This document shows, in pieces, positions 1 to 8,556 of a DNA stretch of 64,000 nt. Location of the stretch: assembly GCA_964445195.1 (NCBI GenBank), contig CAYUKA010000009.1:9745-73744 (forward strand). The letters are read 5' to 3'. Made by a program: the position numbers and the translations under genes. The DNA is from UM-FILTER-47-13 sp964445195 (GTDB lineage: Bacteria; Pseudomonadota; Alphaproteobacteria; Micavibrionales; Micavibrionaceae). Each line of letters opens with the position of its first letter. Within the stretch, counting starts at the first letter, position 1. A model generated the notes under the pieces. That model saw only the letters and a program-made list of their open reading frames with translations. It was not told the origin of the DNA and did no database searches.

Positions 1-1
1 G

Positions 2-688
2 TCCGAAAAGGAACAGACACAGCTTTTGATCAAAGCCTTTAAAGTCTACGATAACGCGCCGCTTTTTGAACGGTTGCTCACATTACCGTTAACAGACGAG
101 ATGAAAAACAGCTTCCTGCTGGCGCTGGCGGAAGACACAAATGTCTACGGCGGTACATACGATGAGATTCATGAACAGATGCTGGACAGTTTCCTGGCCG
201 TGGCGGACGATATCGATCCGGCTTTCCTGACCGCGGTGGCTGATAAAATGGCCTTTGACGGCAACCCGGAATTGCTGCCCCGGATTTATCCCCTGCTGCC
301 CCATGACGCCGAATTGCACCAGCGCCTGCTGGAGCGTGCTTTGTCCATACGCGTAAATTCCGACCGATATAAACAGACCGCAATTCTGAGAGCCGTATTG
401 GCGCGCGGCCTGACGGATGAGCAAAAACAAACAACGCTGCTCACGTTGCTCGAAGAAGGCCGGCTTGAACCCGCGCTGCTGGTCATTGACAGCGGTATTA
501 CCGCTGAGATGCGCCAGGCCGCGCTGACACTCCTGACCGATCCGCAAGCGCAGCCCTACTGGATGAAAAACCGGCATAATACGAATAACAGCGCCGCCGT
601 CGCCCGGCTGATCAACACGCTGTATGAGACGCAGACGGGTGCGGGTGCGCCCGATCCGGTCCCGGCTGCCGCCACACCGGTTCCATAA
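2..688 (+). CDS. Uncharacterised helical-repeat-like protein, 5' end outside window
   Basis: The reading frame is open from the first bases of the window; residues Ser-Glu-Lys-Glu-Gln-Thr-Gln-Leu-Leu precede the first possible TTG at 26, so the true start lies upstream and this is a C-terminal part of about 229 residues. The visible protein is rich in Leu and Ala and is predicted to be almost all helical, with loosely repeated helix pairs reminiscent of HEAT or TPR-like solenoids. It ends in a Pro/Ala-rich tail. No signal peptide or membrane segment is visible in this part. It lies 47 bp upstream of the next plus-strand gene, so the two may be cotranscribed. I do not recognise the family and assign no function. 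Confidence 0.6.
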   Translation, partial: SEKEQTQLLIKAFKVYDNAPLFERLLTLPLTDEMKNSFLLALAEDTNVYGGTYDEIHEQMLDSFLAVADDIDPAFLTAVADKMAFDGNPELLPRIYPLLPHDAELHQRLLERALSIRVNSDRYKQTAILRAVLARGLTDEQKQTTLLTLLEEGRLEPALLVIDSGITAEMRQAALTLLTDPQAQPYWMKNRHNTNNSAAVARLINTLYETQTGAGAPDPVPAAATPVP

Positions 689-735
689 AGTGGCGCTGGC
701 TTTTTGATATCAGACCCTGTAGAGGAGACACAACC

Positions 736-1947
736 ATGAGAATAGATAACCTGCAAACCCCGATCCCCGCAGACAAGCTGGCCGGTATGATCGGTATCCA
801 GACCAGCTCGGAGCTGGAGTTCGTCGACGGCGTTTTTTATGTGTCCGCGTTGTTTAATGACGGCACGCGCGCTTCGATCCCCTATAATCACCGGCAACAT
901 GAAGATGCCAGCCGCTATGTGCTGGCGCAGGTCTCTGCCGCGCGCAAGGCGGGCGCCGGACTTGAGCTGATTGACGGCGCCGAGCAGACCGCGTTTTTCG
1001 ATCCGCAGCATCTTGATTGTGTCGCGACCGGCCAAAACGCCCCCGACGAGCGTAACAAACGTATCACAAGAGGCGAGCGGTCCAGGAATGAACGCCATAG
1101 CCGCAGTCTGGATTTGCGCGGCCGGTTTTATCAGGACGGTCATTATCCGCGCAACGTTATCAATGTCACCTTCCCGACACAGGAAGAGCGGCAATCATAC
1201 GTAGACAGCCTTGTCCGGCGTCAGCGGGCCGAGCAGGAGCGGGCCTTTATCAGCCCGCGCGCTGAACTCGGCATAGTCTGGCCGGCCGTGACCAAGAAGA
1301 GTCAGGGCCTTCACAAATGGGACGAGTATCTGAACGCTAACGATGTCGTCATGATTGAAGTGGTTCCGCACCGCGATGATGGCGGGCTGGCCTTTATGCC
1401 GCGCCCCGGCCGCGCCGAGGAACAAAAGGCAGAGCTGGTTATCAGCACGCTAAACGGCCCGGATTATCGGCATCGTAACACCGTTTTCATTCCTTTTGAC
1501 AACCGCGCGCAGGCGGCCGTGGCCGCACAGGCAATCACTGCACGGATCAACGAGAGCCGCCTTCACGGCCATGCCAGGCTGATCCCGCTTGACGCAGAGC
1601 TTGGATTTTACGCCGATCCCGATCGTTTTGTGCGCGCCGGCGCATCGCTGCCCAACCCTGAGTTTCTGCCTGATTACGAAGAAACAAAAAAGCGCTGCCA
1701 CAGCGATATTTTTTACTTTGTGAAAGGATATGACGGGTACTTTACAAAAACCTATCATGATATCGATGAAGCGGCGCGGCTGGCGCGTAATGCCAACCTG
1801 GCGTTACAGCGCCACCACGCCCGCACATGGGGCGGCGCGGCCATGGAGCTGGCGCCGGAAGAGGTCAGCGGCGACGCCGAAACCGGTTTCAGACTGGAAA
1901 AAGTGCACGGCGGCCATGGCCTGACTTCCGCTTACCGTATGATATAA
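736..1947 (+). CDS. Uncharacterised 403-residue protein
   Basis: An ATG start at 736 is preceded by a clear GAGGAG ribosome site 8 bases upstream. The product has 403 residues, is soluble (no signal peptide or hydrophobic segment) and is rich in charged residues, particularly Arg, Glu and Asp. Residues around 100-160 are Arg-rich. It has no motif I recognise. It sits 47 bp after another unknown gene on the same strand, and its stop is followed by about 100 bp and then the convergent end of serC. Base composition resembles its neighbours, so there is no sign of recent transfer. Function unknown. Confidence 0.65.
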   Translation: MRIDNLQTPIPADKLAGMIGIQTSSELEFVDGVFYVSALFNDGTRASIPYNHRQHEDASRYVLAQVSAARKAGAGLELIDGAEQTAFFDPQHLDCVATGQNAPDERNKRITRGERSRNERHSRSLDLRGRFYQDGHYPRNVINVTFPTQEERQSYVDSLVRRQRAEQERAFISPRAELGIVWPAVTKKSQGLHKWDEYLNANDVVMIEVVPHRDDGGLAFMPRPGRAEEQKAELVISTLNGPDYRHRNTVFIPFDNRAQAAVAAQAITARINESRLHGHARLIPLDAELGFYADPDRFVRAGASLPNPEFLPDYEETKKRCHSDIFYFVKGYDGYFTKTYHDIDEAARLARNANLALQRHHARTWGGAAMELAPEEVSGDAETGFRLEKVHGGHGLTSAYRMI

Positions 1948-2051
1948 AATGCGGCAAGCCACTGACCGGCCTTGCCGGGACCGGTACCGTCGCCTGCGCC
2001 GGGCAGCGGCACAATGGCACAGCGCCGCCTGGACCTACAGCATCCTGGGTC

Positions 2052-3233
2052 TTACGCTGCTTTTTGCTGCTGCTCAGCCTTGGTCGCGGCAAACGCCCAG
2101 TCCAGCCACGGCAATAGCGCCTCTATATCAGATGTTTCGACCGTCGCCCCGCCCCAGATTCGCAGCCCCGGCGGTGCCGCCCGGTAGCCCTTGATGTCAT
2201 AGGCGACGCCCTCGGCTTCCAGCAGCTTGGCCAGCGCGCCGATGAAGGCGCTTTGCGCGGCTTCGTCCAGCGCCGTGAACCACGGGTCGGTAATTTTCAG
2301 GCAGATCGAGGTGGTTGAGCGCGCCGCCGGATCTTCAGCCAGAAAGTCGATCCACGGCGTCGCCTCAACCCAGCCGGCCAGCGTGTCCAAATTCGCGGCG
2401 CTGCGGCGGATTGTCTCGGTCAGCCCGCCGATCCGTTCGACCCAGTTCAGCGCATCCAGGCAATCCTCAACCGCGATCATCGACGGCGTGTTGATCGTCA
2501 ACCCTTCGAAAATCCCTTCATTGAGCTTGCCCCCTTTGGTCATGCGGAAAATTTTCGGCAGCGGCCGATCCGGCGTGAAACTCTCCAGCCGCGCGGCCGC
2601 GCGCGGGCTCAAGACCAGCATGCCGTGCGCGGCCTCGCCGCCCAATACTTTCTGCCAGCTCCAACTCGTCACATCGAGCTTGTCCCACGGCATGTCACAG
2701 GCAAACACCGCCGAGGTCGCATCGCAAAACGTAAGGCCGGCCCGGTCCGCCGCGATCCACTCGCCATCCGGCACCCGCACGCCCGACGTCGTGCCGTTCC
2801 AGACAAAGACAACGTCATTGTCGAAATTCACCGCGCCAAGATCCGGCAGCGCGCCGTAATCGGCTTTGTGCGTTGTAGCCTCTAGTTTCAGGTGGTCGTT
2901 GATGTCCTTGAGCCAGTCGCCGGAAAAACTCTCCCACGCCAGCACGTCAACGCCGCGCGCGCCTAACATCGACCATAGCGCCATTTCAATCGCGCCGGTA
3001 TCAGACGCCGGGACGATGCCGATTTTATAATCGGCCGGGATGCCCAGCAGAGCGCGGTGCTTTTCAATCACCTCCTTAAGCCTGGCCTTGCCCGGACCGG
3101 CGCGGTGCGAGCGGCCGATCAGTGCGCCTTTAAGCGCCTCTGCCGCCGTCCAGCCGGGGCGCTTGGCGCAGGGGCCGGAGGAAAAATGCGGGTTGTTCGG
3201 TTTCTGGCTTGGCTTATTGCCGGGCTTATCCAT
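2052..3233 (-). CDS. serC: Phosphoserine aminotransferase, Methanosarcina-type
   Basis: Catalyses the PLP-dependent transamination of 3-phosphohydroxypyruvate with glutamate to give phosphoserine, the second step of serine synthesis. The 393-residue product starts Met-Asp-Lys-Pro-Gly at 3233, with AGGAT just upstream; a longer frame to 3380 would overlap serB and is not family-like. The N-terminal segment NPHFSSGPCAKRPGW is the fold-type I opening of the Methanosarcina-type SerC subfamily common in alphaproteobacteria. SWSWQKVLGGE around residues 191-200 carries the PLP-binding Lys195. The gene is divergent from serB with 85 bp between them, so two steps of the same pathway share a promoter region. 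Confidence 0.93.
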   Translation of the reverse strand: MDKPGNKPSQKPNNPHFSSGPCAKRPGWTAAEALKGALIGRSHRAGPGKARLKEVIEKHRALLGIPADYKIGIVPASDTGAIEMALWSMLGARGVDVLAWESFSGDWLKDINDHLKLEATTHKADYGALPDLGAVNFDNDVVFVWNGTTSGVRVPDGEWIAADRAGLTFCDATSAVFACDMPWDKLDVTSWSWQKVLGGEAAHGMLVLSPRAAARLESFTPDRPLPKIFRMTKGGKLNEGIFEGLTINTPSMIAVEDCLDALNWVERIGGLTETIRRSAANLDTLAGWVEATPWIDFLAEDPAARSTTSICLKITDPWFTALDEAAQSAFIGALAKLLEAEGVAYDIKGYRAAPPGLRIWGGATVETSDIEALLPWLDWAFAATKAEQQQKAA

Positions 3234-3318
3234 GGCTTTATCATCCTGATGATTTTGCGTTGCACGATATCCTGTTCCAGCGATAGATAATTCTCTCGTT
3301 TTTCGCAAGCGCTTTGTT

Positions 3319-4215
3319 ATGATGGCGGGCATGAACAACATGAATGACTTTATTCTGACCCTGACCGCCGCCGGTGACAATCTGAGTCCCGATCACTTTG
3401 CAGCGGCGCAGGACCATGGATTTGAAACGACCGGTGATCTTATCTGGCTGACCGCCGGCACCGCCGCCGATATTGCCTTAACGGCGCGCCCCCCTTTCGC
3501 GGCCATCCAAAACTTGCGCGCCGCGCTGGCCATTGAGCGAATTGATGTGTTTGTCACCGCCGCAAAAAACCGCCGCAAAAAACTGCTGATCGCCGATATG
3601 GACAGCACGATCGTAGCCGGTGAAACGCTCGATGAACTCGCCGCCCATGCCGGGCTGAAAGACAAAATCGCCGTTATTACCGCCCGGGCCATGAACGGCG
3701 AACTTGATTTCAAGGATGCGCTGCGGGAACGTGTCGCGCTGCTTGAGGGCCTGCCGGAAAGCGCGGTTGCGCAAACGCTCGCCGCCACCCATCCGAACCC
3801 CGGCGCGGAAATTTTTGTGCAGACGATGAAACAAAATGCTGCAACATGCGTTCTGGTATCCGGCGGCTTTACGCTTTTTACCGCAGCATTTTCAAAAAGC
3901 TGCGGCTTTGATTTTCATCATGGCAACACGCTTGAAATCGAAAATGGCGTCCTGACCGGCCGGGTCACAGAACCAATTCTCGACAAGGACAGCAAGGTGG
4001 ATTTTTTACAGCATTACGTGACCGAAAATAACCTGACGACGGATGATGTTCTGGCGATTGGCGACGGTGCGAATGATTTGCCGATGCTGCGGCTGGCCGG
4101 GCTGGGCATCGGCTATCACGCCAAGCCGGTTGTGCAGAACGAGATTGAGAATTGCGTTGTGCACGGCGACCTCAGCACTGCTTTGTACGCGCAGGGTCTT
4201 GTTCCTGGGGTATAA
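3319..4215 (+). CDS. serB: Phosphoserine phosphatase
   Basis: Removes phosphate from phosphoserine to give serine, the last step of serine synthesis. This is a HAD-superfamily enzyme of 298 residues. Motif I is DMDSTIV near residue 95, where the first Asp is the nucleophile. Motif II is the Ser in VLVSGGFTLF, and the acidic metal-binding motif is GDGANDLPML near residue 253. The first 85 or so residues form an N-terminal domain as in other long bacterial SerB proteins. The start is ATG at 3319; ATG at 3331 is an alternative. The gene is divergent from serC. The stop is followed at once by a palindromic repeat element. Confidence 0.94.
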   Translation: MMAGMNNMNDFILTLTAAGDNLSPDHFAAAQDHGFETTGDLIWLTAGTAADIALTARPPFAAIQNLRAALAIERIDVFVTAAKNRRKKLLIADMDSTIVAGETLDELAAHAGLKDKIAVITARAMNGELDFKDALRERVALLEGLPESAVAQTLAATHPNPGAEIFVQTMKQNAATCVLVSGGFTLFTAAFSKSCGFDFHHGNTLEIENGVLTGRVTEPILDKDSKVDFLQHYVTENNLTTDDVLAIGDGANDLPMLRLAGLGIGYHAKPVVQNEIENCVVHGDLSTALYAQGLVPGV

Positions 4216-4221
4216 TATTTT

Positions 4222-4368
4222 TTCACCACGAAGCACACGAAGGGCACGAAGACACTGTGCTTGAATGCGGCGTAGCCGCAAAATATATTTAAACGTCCTG
4301 GCGTTGAAATGGTTAATTGCGCTGCGCGCGGCAAAGCGTTCAAACCTCTTCGTGTGCTTCGTGGTGAA
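4222..4368. repeat. Dispersed palindromic element, copy 1
   Basis: A 21-bp arm beginning TTCACCACGAAGCACAC at 4222-4242 is repeated perfectly in inverse at 4348-4368, enclosing about 105 bp. A related element with the same arms apart from a few bases occurs at 26383-26546. The element lies between the end of serB and the end of the moxR gene, so its hairpin could end or protect both transcripts. No open frame of its own was seen. Confidence 0.75.
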
Positions 4369-4378
4369 GTAAAATCAA

Positions 4379-5533
4379 TCAGCTCTCAGCCGCCGCATCC
4401 TGATCCGTTTGGTCCGCTTCATCCGCTTTCGCGTCTGCCTTGGTCGGGTCGGCAGCAGATTCCTTATTGGCGCTGGTCAGGTGGCTGTAAGCGCTTTTGA
4501 CCTCCTGCTTTCCTTTCATCTCCGGATCCGGTTCACCCATCAGTTCGAAGATTTCCTCGACGATATCATCGGTGGTAATGCGGTGCTCGATCGCCCGGTC
4601 GCCGCGCACAAGACGGTGGCGCAGCACACTTGAAGCCATCGCCTGCACGTCCTCCGGCGTCACTTCCTTGCGCCCTTTCAGCCAGGCATGGGCGCGCGAA
4701 ACCTTATCCAGCGCAATGCTGGCCCGCGGGCTGGCGCCAACGGCAATAAAGGTACGCAATTCAAACGTATATTTTTGCGGATAGCGCGTGGCGAAAATAA
4801 TATCGACGATGTATTTTTCGATATATTCCGGCACGACAATTTCATCTATTTCGGCGCGGGCCTTGAAAATGGTTTCGGCCTTGGTGATCACCCGGTCCTT
4901 AGCGCCGCCGGCCTTTTCTTCCTTTGCGCGCTTTGCCCGTTCTTTCTGGCTTTCCTCGTTCCGGATCAGGCGGATAATATCGCGTTCGGCTTCCTCGTCC
5001 GGGTAATTAACCGTGACATGCATCATAAAGCGGTCTTTCTGCGCTTCCGGCAGCGGGTAGGTCCCTTCCTGGTCGACCGGGTTCTGGGTCGCCATCACCA
5101 GGAACAGCTTTTCCATCGGATAAGACTGGCCGCTGACCGTGACCTGGCGTTCCGCCATCGCCTCGAGCAGAGAGTTCTGCACCTTGGCCGGCGCCCGGTT
5201 AATCTCGTCGGCCAGCACCAGATTGGCAAATATCGCCCCCGGCTCGAACTGGTACATGCCCCTGCCGCCGCCTTCGCCTTCATAATAGACCTGTTTGCCG
5301 GTAATATCGCTGGATACAAGGTCCGGCGTGAACTGGATCCGCTTGAACGCGGCCTCGATGTTGTTGGCCAGCGATTTGATCGCGCGCGTTTTGGCAAGGC
5401 CCGGCAGGCCTTCGACAAGAATATGCCCGTCAACCAGCAACCCCATCAGGATCAGGTTGATGATTTCCTCCTGGCCGATCATATCCAGGCCGACACGGCG
5501 GCGCAGATCGGCAATTTCGGGCAAGACGCTCAT
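4379..5533 (-). CDS. MoxR-family AAA+ ATPase
   Basis: An AAA+ ATPase of the MoxR group, chaperone-like proteins that usually help insert cofactors or mature partner proteins. Walker A is EGLPGLAKT at residues 41-49 and Walker B ends in LADE at about 107-110. The downstream NPVDQEGTYPLPEAQKDRF segment is typical of the family. The C-terminal 50 residues are a charged, Lys/Asp/Ala-rich tail that is longer than usual. I chose ATG 5533, 384 residues, because it has AAGGA upstream; a GTG at 5563 would add ten residues. The usual partners (DUF58 and von Willebrand A proteins) are not adjacent. The gene instead faces away from a ClpA-like ATPase. Confidence 0.88.
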   Translation of the reverse strand: MSVLPEIADLRRRVGLDMIGQEEIINLILMGLLVDGHILVEGLPGLAKTRAIKSLANNIEAAFKRIQFTPDLVSSDITGKQVYYEGEGGGRGMYQFEPGAIFANLVLADEINRAPAKVQNSLLEAMAERQVTVSGQSYPMEKLFLVMATQNPVDQEGTYPLPEAQKDRFMMHVTVNYPDEEAERDIIRLIRNEESQKERAKRAKEEKAGGAKDRVITKAETIFKARAEIDEIVVPEYIEKYIVDIIFATRYPQKYTFELRTFIAVGASPRASIALDKVSRAHAWLKGRKEVTPEDVQAMASSVLRHRLVRGDRAIEHRITTDDIVEEIFELMGEPDPEMKGKQEVKSAYSHLTSANKESAADPTKADAKADEADQTDQDAAAES

Positions 5534-5709
5534 AAGGCTGATATTCCTTTTCTGTTTCCCCACATCCCATTAAGCGGCAGGCGGGTTAAAAAACCGTTAC
5601 GATTCAATATATAATCAATCATCCGCTTGTTCACGCCCTTTTAACTTTTTCCGGTCTAGGATACACTGAACGGGCAATTATCTTTGCAGGTTTTTTCGGA
5701 AACAAACTC

Positions 5710-6585
5710 ATGGTCAATAAATTCATTGTCACTGACGACGAGCTGGAAGAGATGATCTTCCGCTATTGCCGCGACTACACGGAACTGGAGCGCAAGGGCC
5801 GCTTTGACCGGATTTCCGGCCGTGACCGCGAGCTGAAGGAAATGATCCTGATCCTGCTGCAAAAAGGCCGTAAAAATGTCGCGCTGCTGGCCCCGGCCGG
5901 GGTCGGTAAAACCGCTATGGTGGTCGGGCTGGCGCAGGCCGTGGTGCGCGGCGAGGTACCGGAATATCTTATGAACGCCCGGGTGATCGAACTGGATCTG
6001 CCCAGTATGGCGTCGGGCACGACCGGCCCGGCCGATTTCCAGAGCCGGTTTATCCCGCTCTGCCGCGGCATGGCAGAGCGCTATCACTCGCCGGATTATC
6101 CGAAATTCGTCATGTTCGTCGATGAAATGCACACGATTATGCCGACCTGTGAAGGCTCGGGCTATCGCGGCCTGTCAGAGGTTATGAAACCGTACCTGAC
6201 CGTCGGCGACCTGCACGTGATCGGCGCGACCACCGACGATGAATTCCGCATCTATGTCAAGGAAGACCCGGCGATGGACCGCCGTTTCCAGAAAGTGCCG
6301 CTGACCGAGCCAACGCCGCCGGAAACGCTCGGTATCCTGAAAATGCTGAAAGACGGGTATGAACGCCACCACCGCACAACGGTCAATGAAGAGTGCCTGA
6401 AGCTGATCATCAGGCTGACCGAGGAACATATGCCGCGCCGGACCCAGCCGGATAAATCGATCATCGTCATGGACGGGGCCTGCGCCTGGCATGTCATCGA
6501 AAACGGCTGGGGCGGCGAACTGACCGAAAAATCGATCAAGAAGATGGTCTCGATCGAATGTAAACTGCACCCGGACGCGCTTTAG
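5710..6585 (+). CDS. Stand-alone ClpA/ClpB D1-like AAA+ ATPase
   Basis: The 291-residue protein resembles only the first ATPase module of ClpA or ClpB. It has Walker A APAGVGKT near residues 59-66, Walker B VMFVDEMH near 136-143, sensor-like VIGATTDDEFR and an arginine-finger-like MDRRFQKV. It lacks the Clp N-domain, the second ATPase module and the ClpP-binding loop, so it is unlikely to be a full unfoldase. It may be an adaptor or regulatory ATPase. It is divergent from the MoxR-like gene with about 175 bp between the starts, and its TAG stop interlocks with the stop of the convergent HAD gene. Biological role unknown. Confidence 0.82.
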   Translation: MVNKFIVTDDELEEMIFRYCRDYTELERKGRFDRISGRDRELKEMILILLQKGRKNVALLAPAGVGKTAMVVGLAQAVVRGEVPEYLMNARVIELDLPSMASGTTGPADFQSRFIPLCRGMAERYHSPDYPKFVMFVDEMHTIMPTCEGSGYRGLSEVMKPYLTVGDLHVIGATTDDEFRIYVKEDPAMDRRFQKVPLTEPTPPETLGILKMLKDGYERHHRTTVNEECLKLIIRLTEEHMPRRTQPDKSIIVMDGACAWHVIENGWGGELTEKSIKKMVSIECKLHPDAL

Positions 6586-7283
6586 CCCGGCACCCGTTTC
6601 GCGGCCTGTACAGCCTCCAGGAAATCCGCCGCATTATTGCCGTGCCAGTCAATATGGGCGGGCAGCGGTTCCGGCGGGCGGCCGTAATGCACCAGACCGG
6701 TCAGCAGGCCCATCTCTTTGGGAATCCGCAAATTGCCCGCAATATCCTCGACCACCATGGCCTGCCCCGGCGGCAGGTCAAGCGCATGAAGCGCCGCATC
6801 AAAGGCGCGGCGGCTTTCGGATTTTCTTTCAAAGCCGCTATCCTCGGCGGCAAAAATCCGCTCATCCGGGAAAAAAGGTCTTAGGCCGAGATGATCAAGT
6901 GTGCGCACCGCCCAGCCGCGCGAAGCGTGGGTCACCAGCGCGTGGCCGAGTGCCACGCGGTCAAACAGAGCCGCCAGAGCGGCGCTTTTTTTGATCAGCG
7001 TTTCATCGATCGCATCGTGAAAATCGTGGTGCATGCGCACGCGGTCCAGCGCAAAGCGCTCTAAAAACAGATCATAGCTATGACCGCGCAGGCGGTATGA
7101 TTCCCAGCCGAAGGCCACCGCATCCTCAAGGCTCATCTCCACCCCGCCTTTCAGTGCGGCGCGGGCGGCAGCCAGGTTACAGGCCTGCTCAAAATCGCGG
7201 TCAAAGCGGTAAAGCGTATTATCCAGATCCCAGATCACGCCCCGGAGCGCCGCCAGATCCGGCAAATCGTTACTTGCGGGCAT
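6582..7283 (-). CDS. HAD hydrolase, pyrimidine 5'-nucleotidase-like
   Basis: A 233-residue HAD phosphatase. Motif I is VIWDLDNTLYRFD near residues 15-27, with the nucleophile and acid-base Asp pair; motif II is the Thr of LVTHASRG; the metal-binding motif is VVEDIAGNL. The DLDNTLY form and the all-helical cap match the pyrimidine 5'-nucleotidase or Sdt1-like subgroup, which removes phosphate from UMP, CMP or related small phosphates. Exact substrate is not known. It starts inside the end of the upstream methyltransferase gene (14-bp overlap), so the two form an operon. Its stop interlocks with that of the convergent ClpA-like gene. Confidence 0.85.
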   Translation of the reverse strand: MPASNDLPDLAALRGVIWDLDNTLYRFDRDFEQACNLAAARAALKGGVEMSLEDAVAFGWESYRLRGHSYDLFLERFALDRVRMHHDFHDAIDETLIKKSAALAALFDRVALGHALVTHASRGWAVRTLDHLGLRPFFPDERIFAAEDSGFERKSESRRAFDAALHALDLPPGQAMVVEDIAGNLRIPKEMGLLTGLVHYGRPPEPLPAHIDWHGNNAADFLEAVQAAKRVPG

Positions 7284-8262
7284 GGAACACCTTAAATCCC
7301 TGATCTTCGGTCACATTTTTAAATTCGGTAAAACAGACATCCAGTGCCGTTTCATAGGGCAGATGCGCGTTCGCGACCATCCATAGCCTGCCGCCGGGCT
7401 TCAGCGCCGCCGCCGCGACCTTGATGAAATCGGTGCCGATCGCATATTGCGCGGTCCGGCCGGCGTGAAAGGGCGGGTTCATAACCACCGCGTCGAGCAG
7501 CGGCAGGGTGCCCTGCTTTCTGGTCAGGTCGGCCCACAGATAATGGATCGCCTCATCCGCGCCGATATTTCGCGCGCAGGCTTCAAGCGCCCGGTGATCG
7601 GCATCAATGCAATAGAGCGCCGTAATGTCCGGCTGCCGCGCCCGCAAATCAGCGGCAAGATAACCGTAGCCGCAGCCGAAATCAGCCACCGCGCCGCTGA
7701 GAGTCTTCTCCGGGATATGCGCGGCCAGCAGCGCCGAACCGGCATCGACCTTGTCCCAGCCGAAAATGCCGGGCTGCGAAACAAAGCGTCCGTCCAGCAC
7801 CGGCTGCAGCGCCCCTTCTGCCCGCCAGTCCGGCATGGTATGGCCGTTTGCAGGCGCCCAGACAACCCGGCCCTTATGCTTGGACAATTCTTCCGGCGCC
7901 AGGCCGCAGGCCTTAAGATCGGCGGCGAGCCGCCGGCCCCCGGCTTCATTGCCCCCGGCGCAGACCAGCATGCCGCCCGGCTTTATCCGTTCCAGCGCGC
8001 AGGCGATCAGGTAGCGGGTTTCCACCGCGTTCTTCGCCGCCAGTACCAGCGCCATCGCATACGGGCCGTCATCGGGAATCACCGCCACCGCGCCATCGGC
8101 CAATGGTTTGAAATATTGCTGAATCACCGTGCCCGGCGGCAGGCGGTTATCCTTATGCCCGTTCATGAACAGCACCGGCCCGTTGTCCGGCCCATTGTCC
8201 GGCCAAGACAGCCGCCCGGTTTCAAACGGATAAAGCAGGGTTTCAAGGGCTGTATTATTCAT
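7270..8262 (-). CDS. RsmC-like class I SAM-dependent methyltransferase
   Basis: The 330-residue product has two methyltransferase-like halves, as in RsmC, which methylates guanine N2 at position 1207 of 16S rRNA. The C-terminal half holds the SAM-binding motif VADFGCGYGYLAADL at 192-206 and the catalytic NPPFH at 262-266, the signature of exocyclic amine (N2-guanine) methylation. The N-terminal half is degenerate and lacks a SAM site. A short in-frame duplication gives PDNGPDNGP near residue 21. RlmG is the main alternative. The gene overlaps the following HAD gene, which suggests co-expression rather than shared function. Confidence 0.82.
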   Translation of the reverse strand: MNNTALETLLYPFETGRLSWPDNGPDNGPVLFMNGHKDNRLPPGTVIQQYFKPLADGAVAVIPDDGPYAMALVLAAKNAVETRYLIACALERIKPGGMLVCAGGNEAGGRRLAADLKACGLAPEELSKHKGRVVWAPANGHTMPDWRAEGALQPVLDGRFVSQPGIFGWDKVDAGSALLAAHIPEKTLSGAVADFGCGYGYLAADLRARQPDITALYCIDADHRALEACARNIGADEAIHYLWADLTRKQGTLPLLDAVVMNPPFHAGRTAQYAIGTDFIKVAAAALKPGGRLWMVANAHLPYETALDVCFTEFKNVTEDQGFKVFHARK

Positions 8263-8305
8263 ACCTCCACCCTATAGGGACTCGTGCAAAACCGTAAGTC
8301 AAAAC

Positions 8306-8423
8306 CGTCATTGCGAGGGCGCGCAGCGACCGCGGCAATCCATACGGTGCATGGATTGCTTCGTCGGCATTCGGCTCATGCGACTTCGTCGCTTCGAACC
8401 TGAAAAGCCTCCTCGCAATGACG
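8306..8423. repeat. Palindromic element with CGTCATTGCGAGG ends
   Basis: A 13-bp arm CGTCATTGCGAGG at 8306-8318 is inverted perfectly at 8411-8423. The interior holds a second hairpin built on GCAATCCAT and ATGGATTGC. This type of CATTGCGAGG palindrome is widespread in alphaproteobacterial and other genomes. Related copies lie at 33320-33388 and, decayed, near 53320-53415. It is intergenic, between the start of the RsmC-like gene and the end of the RTX gene. Confidence 0.75.
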
Positions 8424-8454
8424 TCCCTGAATCACGTTGTATAGCACAAGTTAG

Positions 8455-8496
8455 AAACGGAAAATCGCGAGGCCGGGTGGGAAATGGCCTCGCGAT
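8455..8496 (-). terminator. Probable Rho-independent terminator of the RTX gene
   Basis: The arms ATCGCGAGGCC (8464-8474) and GGCCTCGCGAT (8486-8496) form a perfect 11-bp stem with an 11-base loop. On the minus strand the stem is followed by a short T-rich stretch (TTTTCCGTTT). It lies about 60 bp beyond the RTX stop codon. Confidence 0.65.
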
Positions 8497-8556
8497 CCGC
8501 AGCTACCGTTCCCGGGGGGACCGGTATTCCGTTTTCCTGCACCCGCCCGTTATCTC

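Noticed and set aside
1948..2051. A terminator between the 403-residue gene and serC
   Set aside because: GC-rich short dyads are present but without a T run on either strand.
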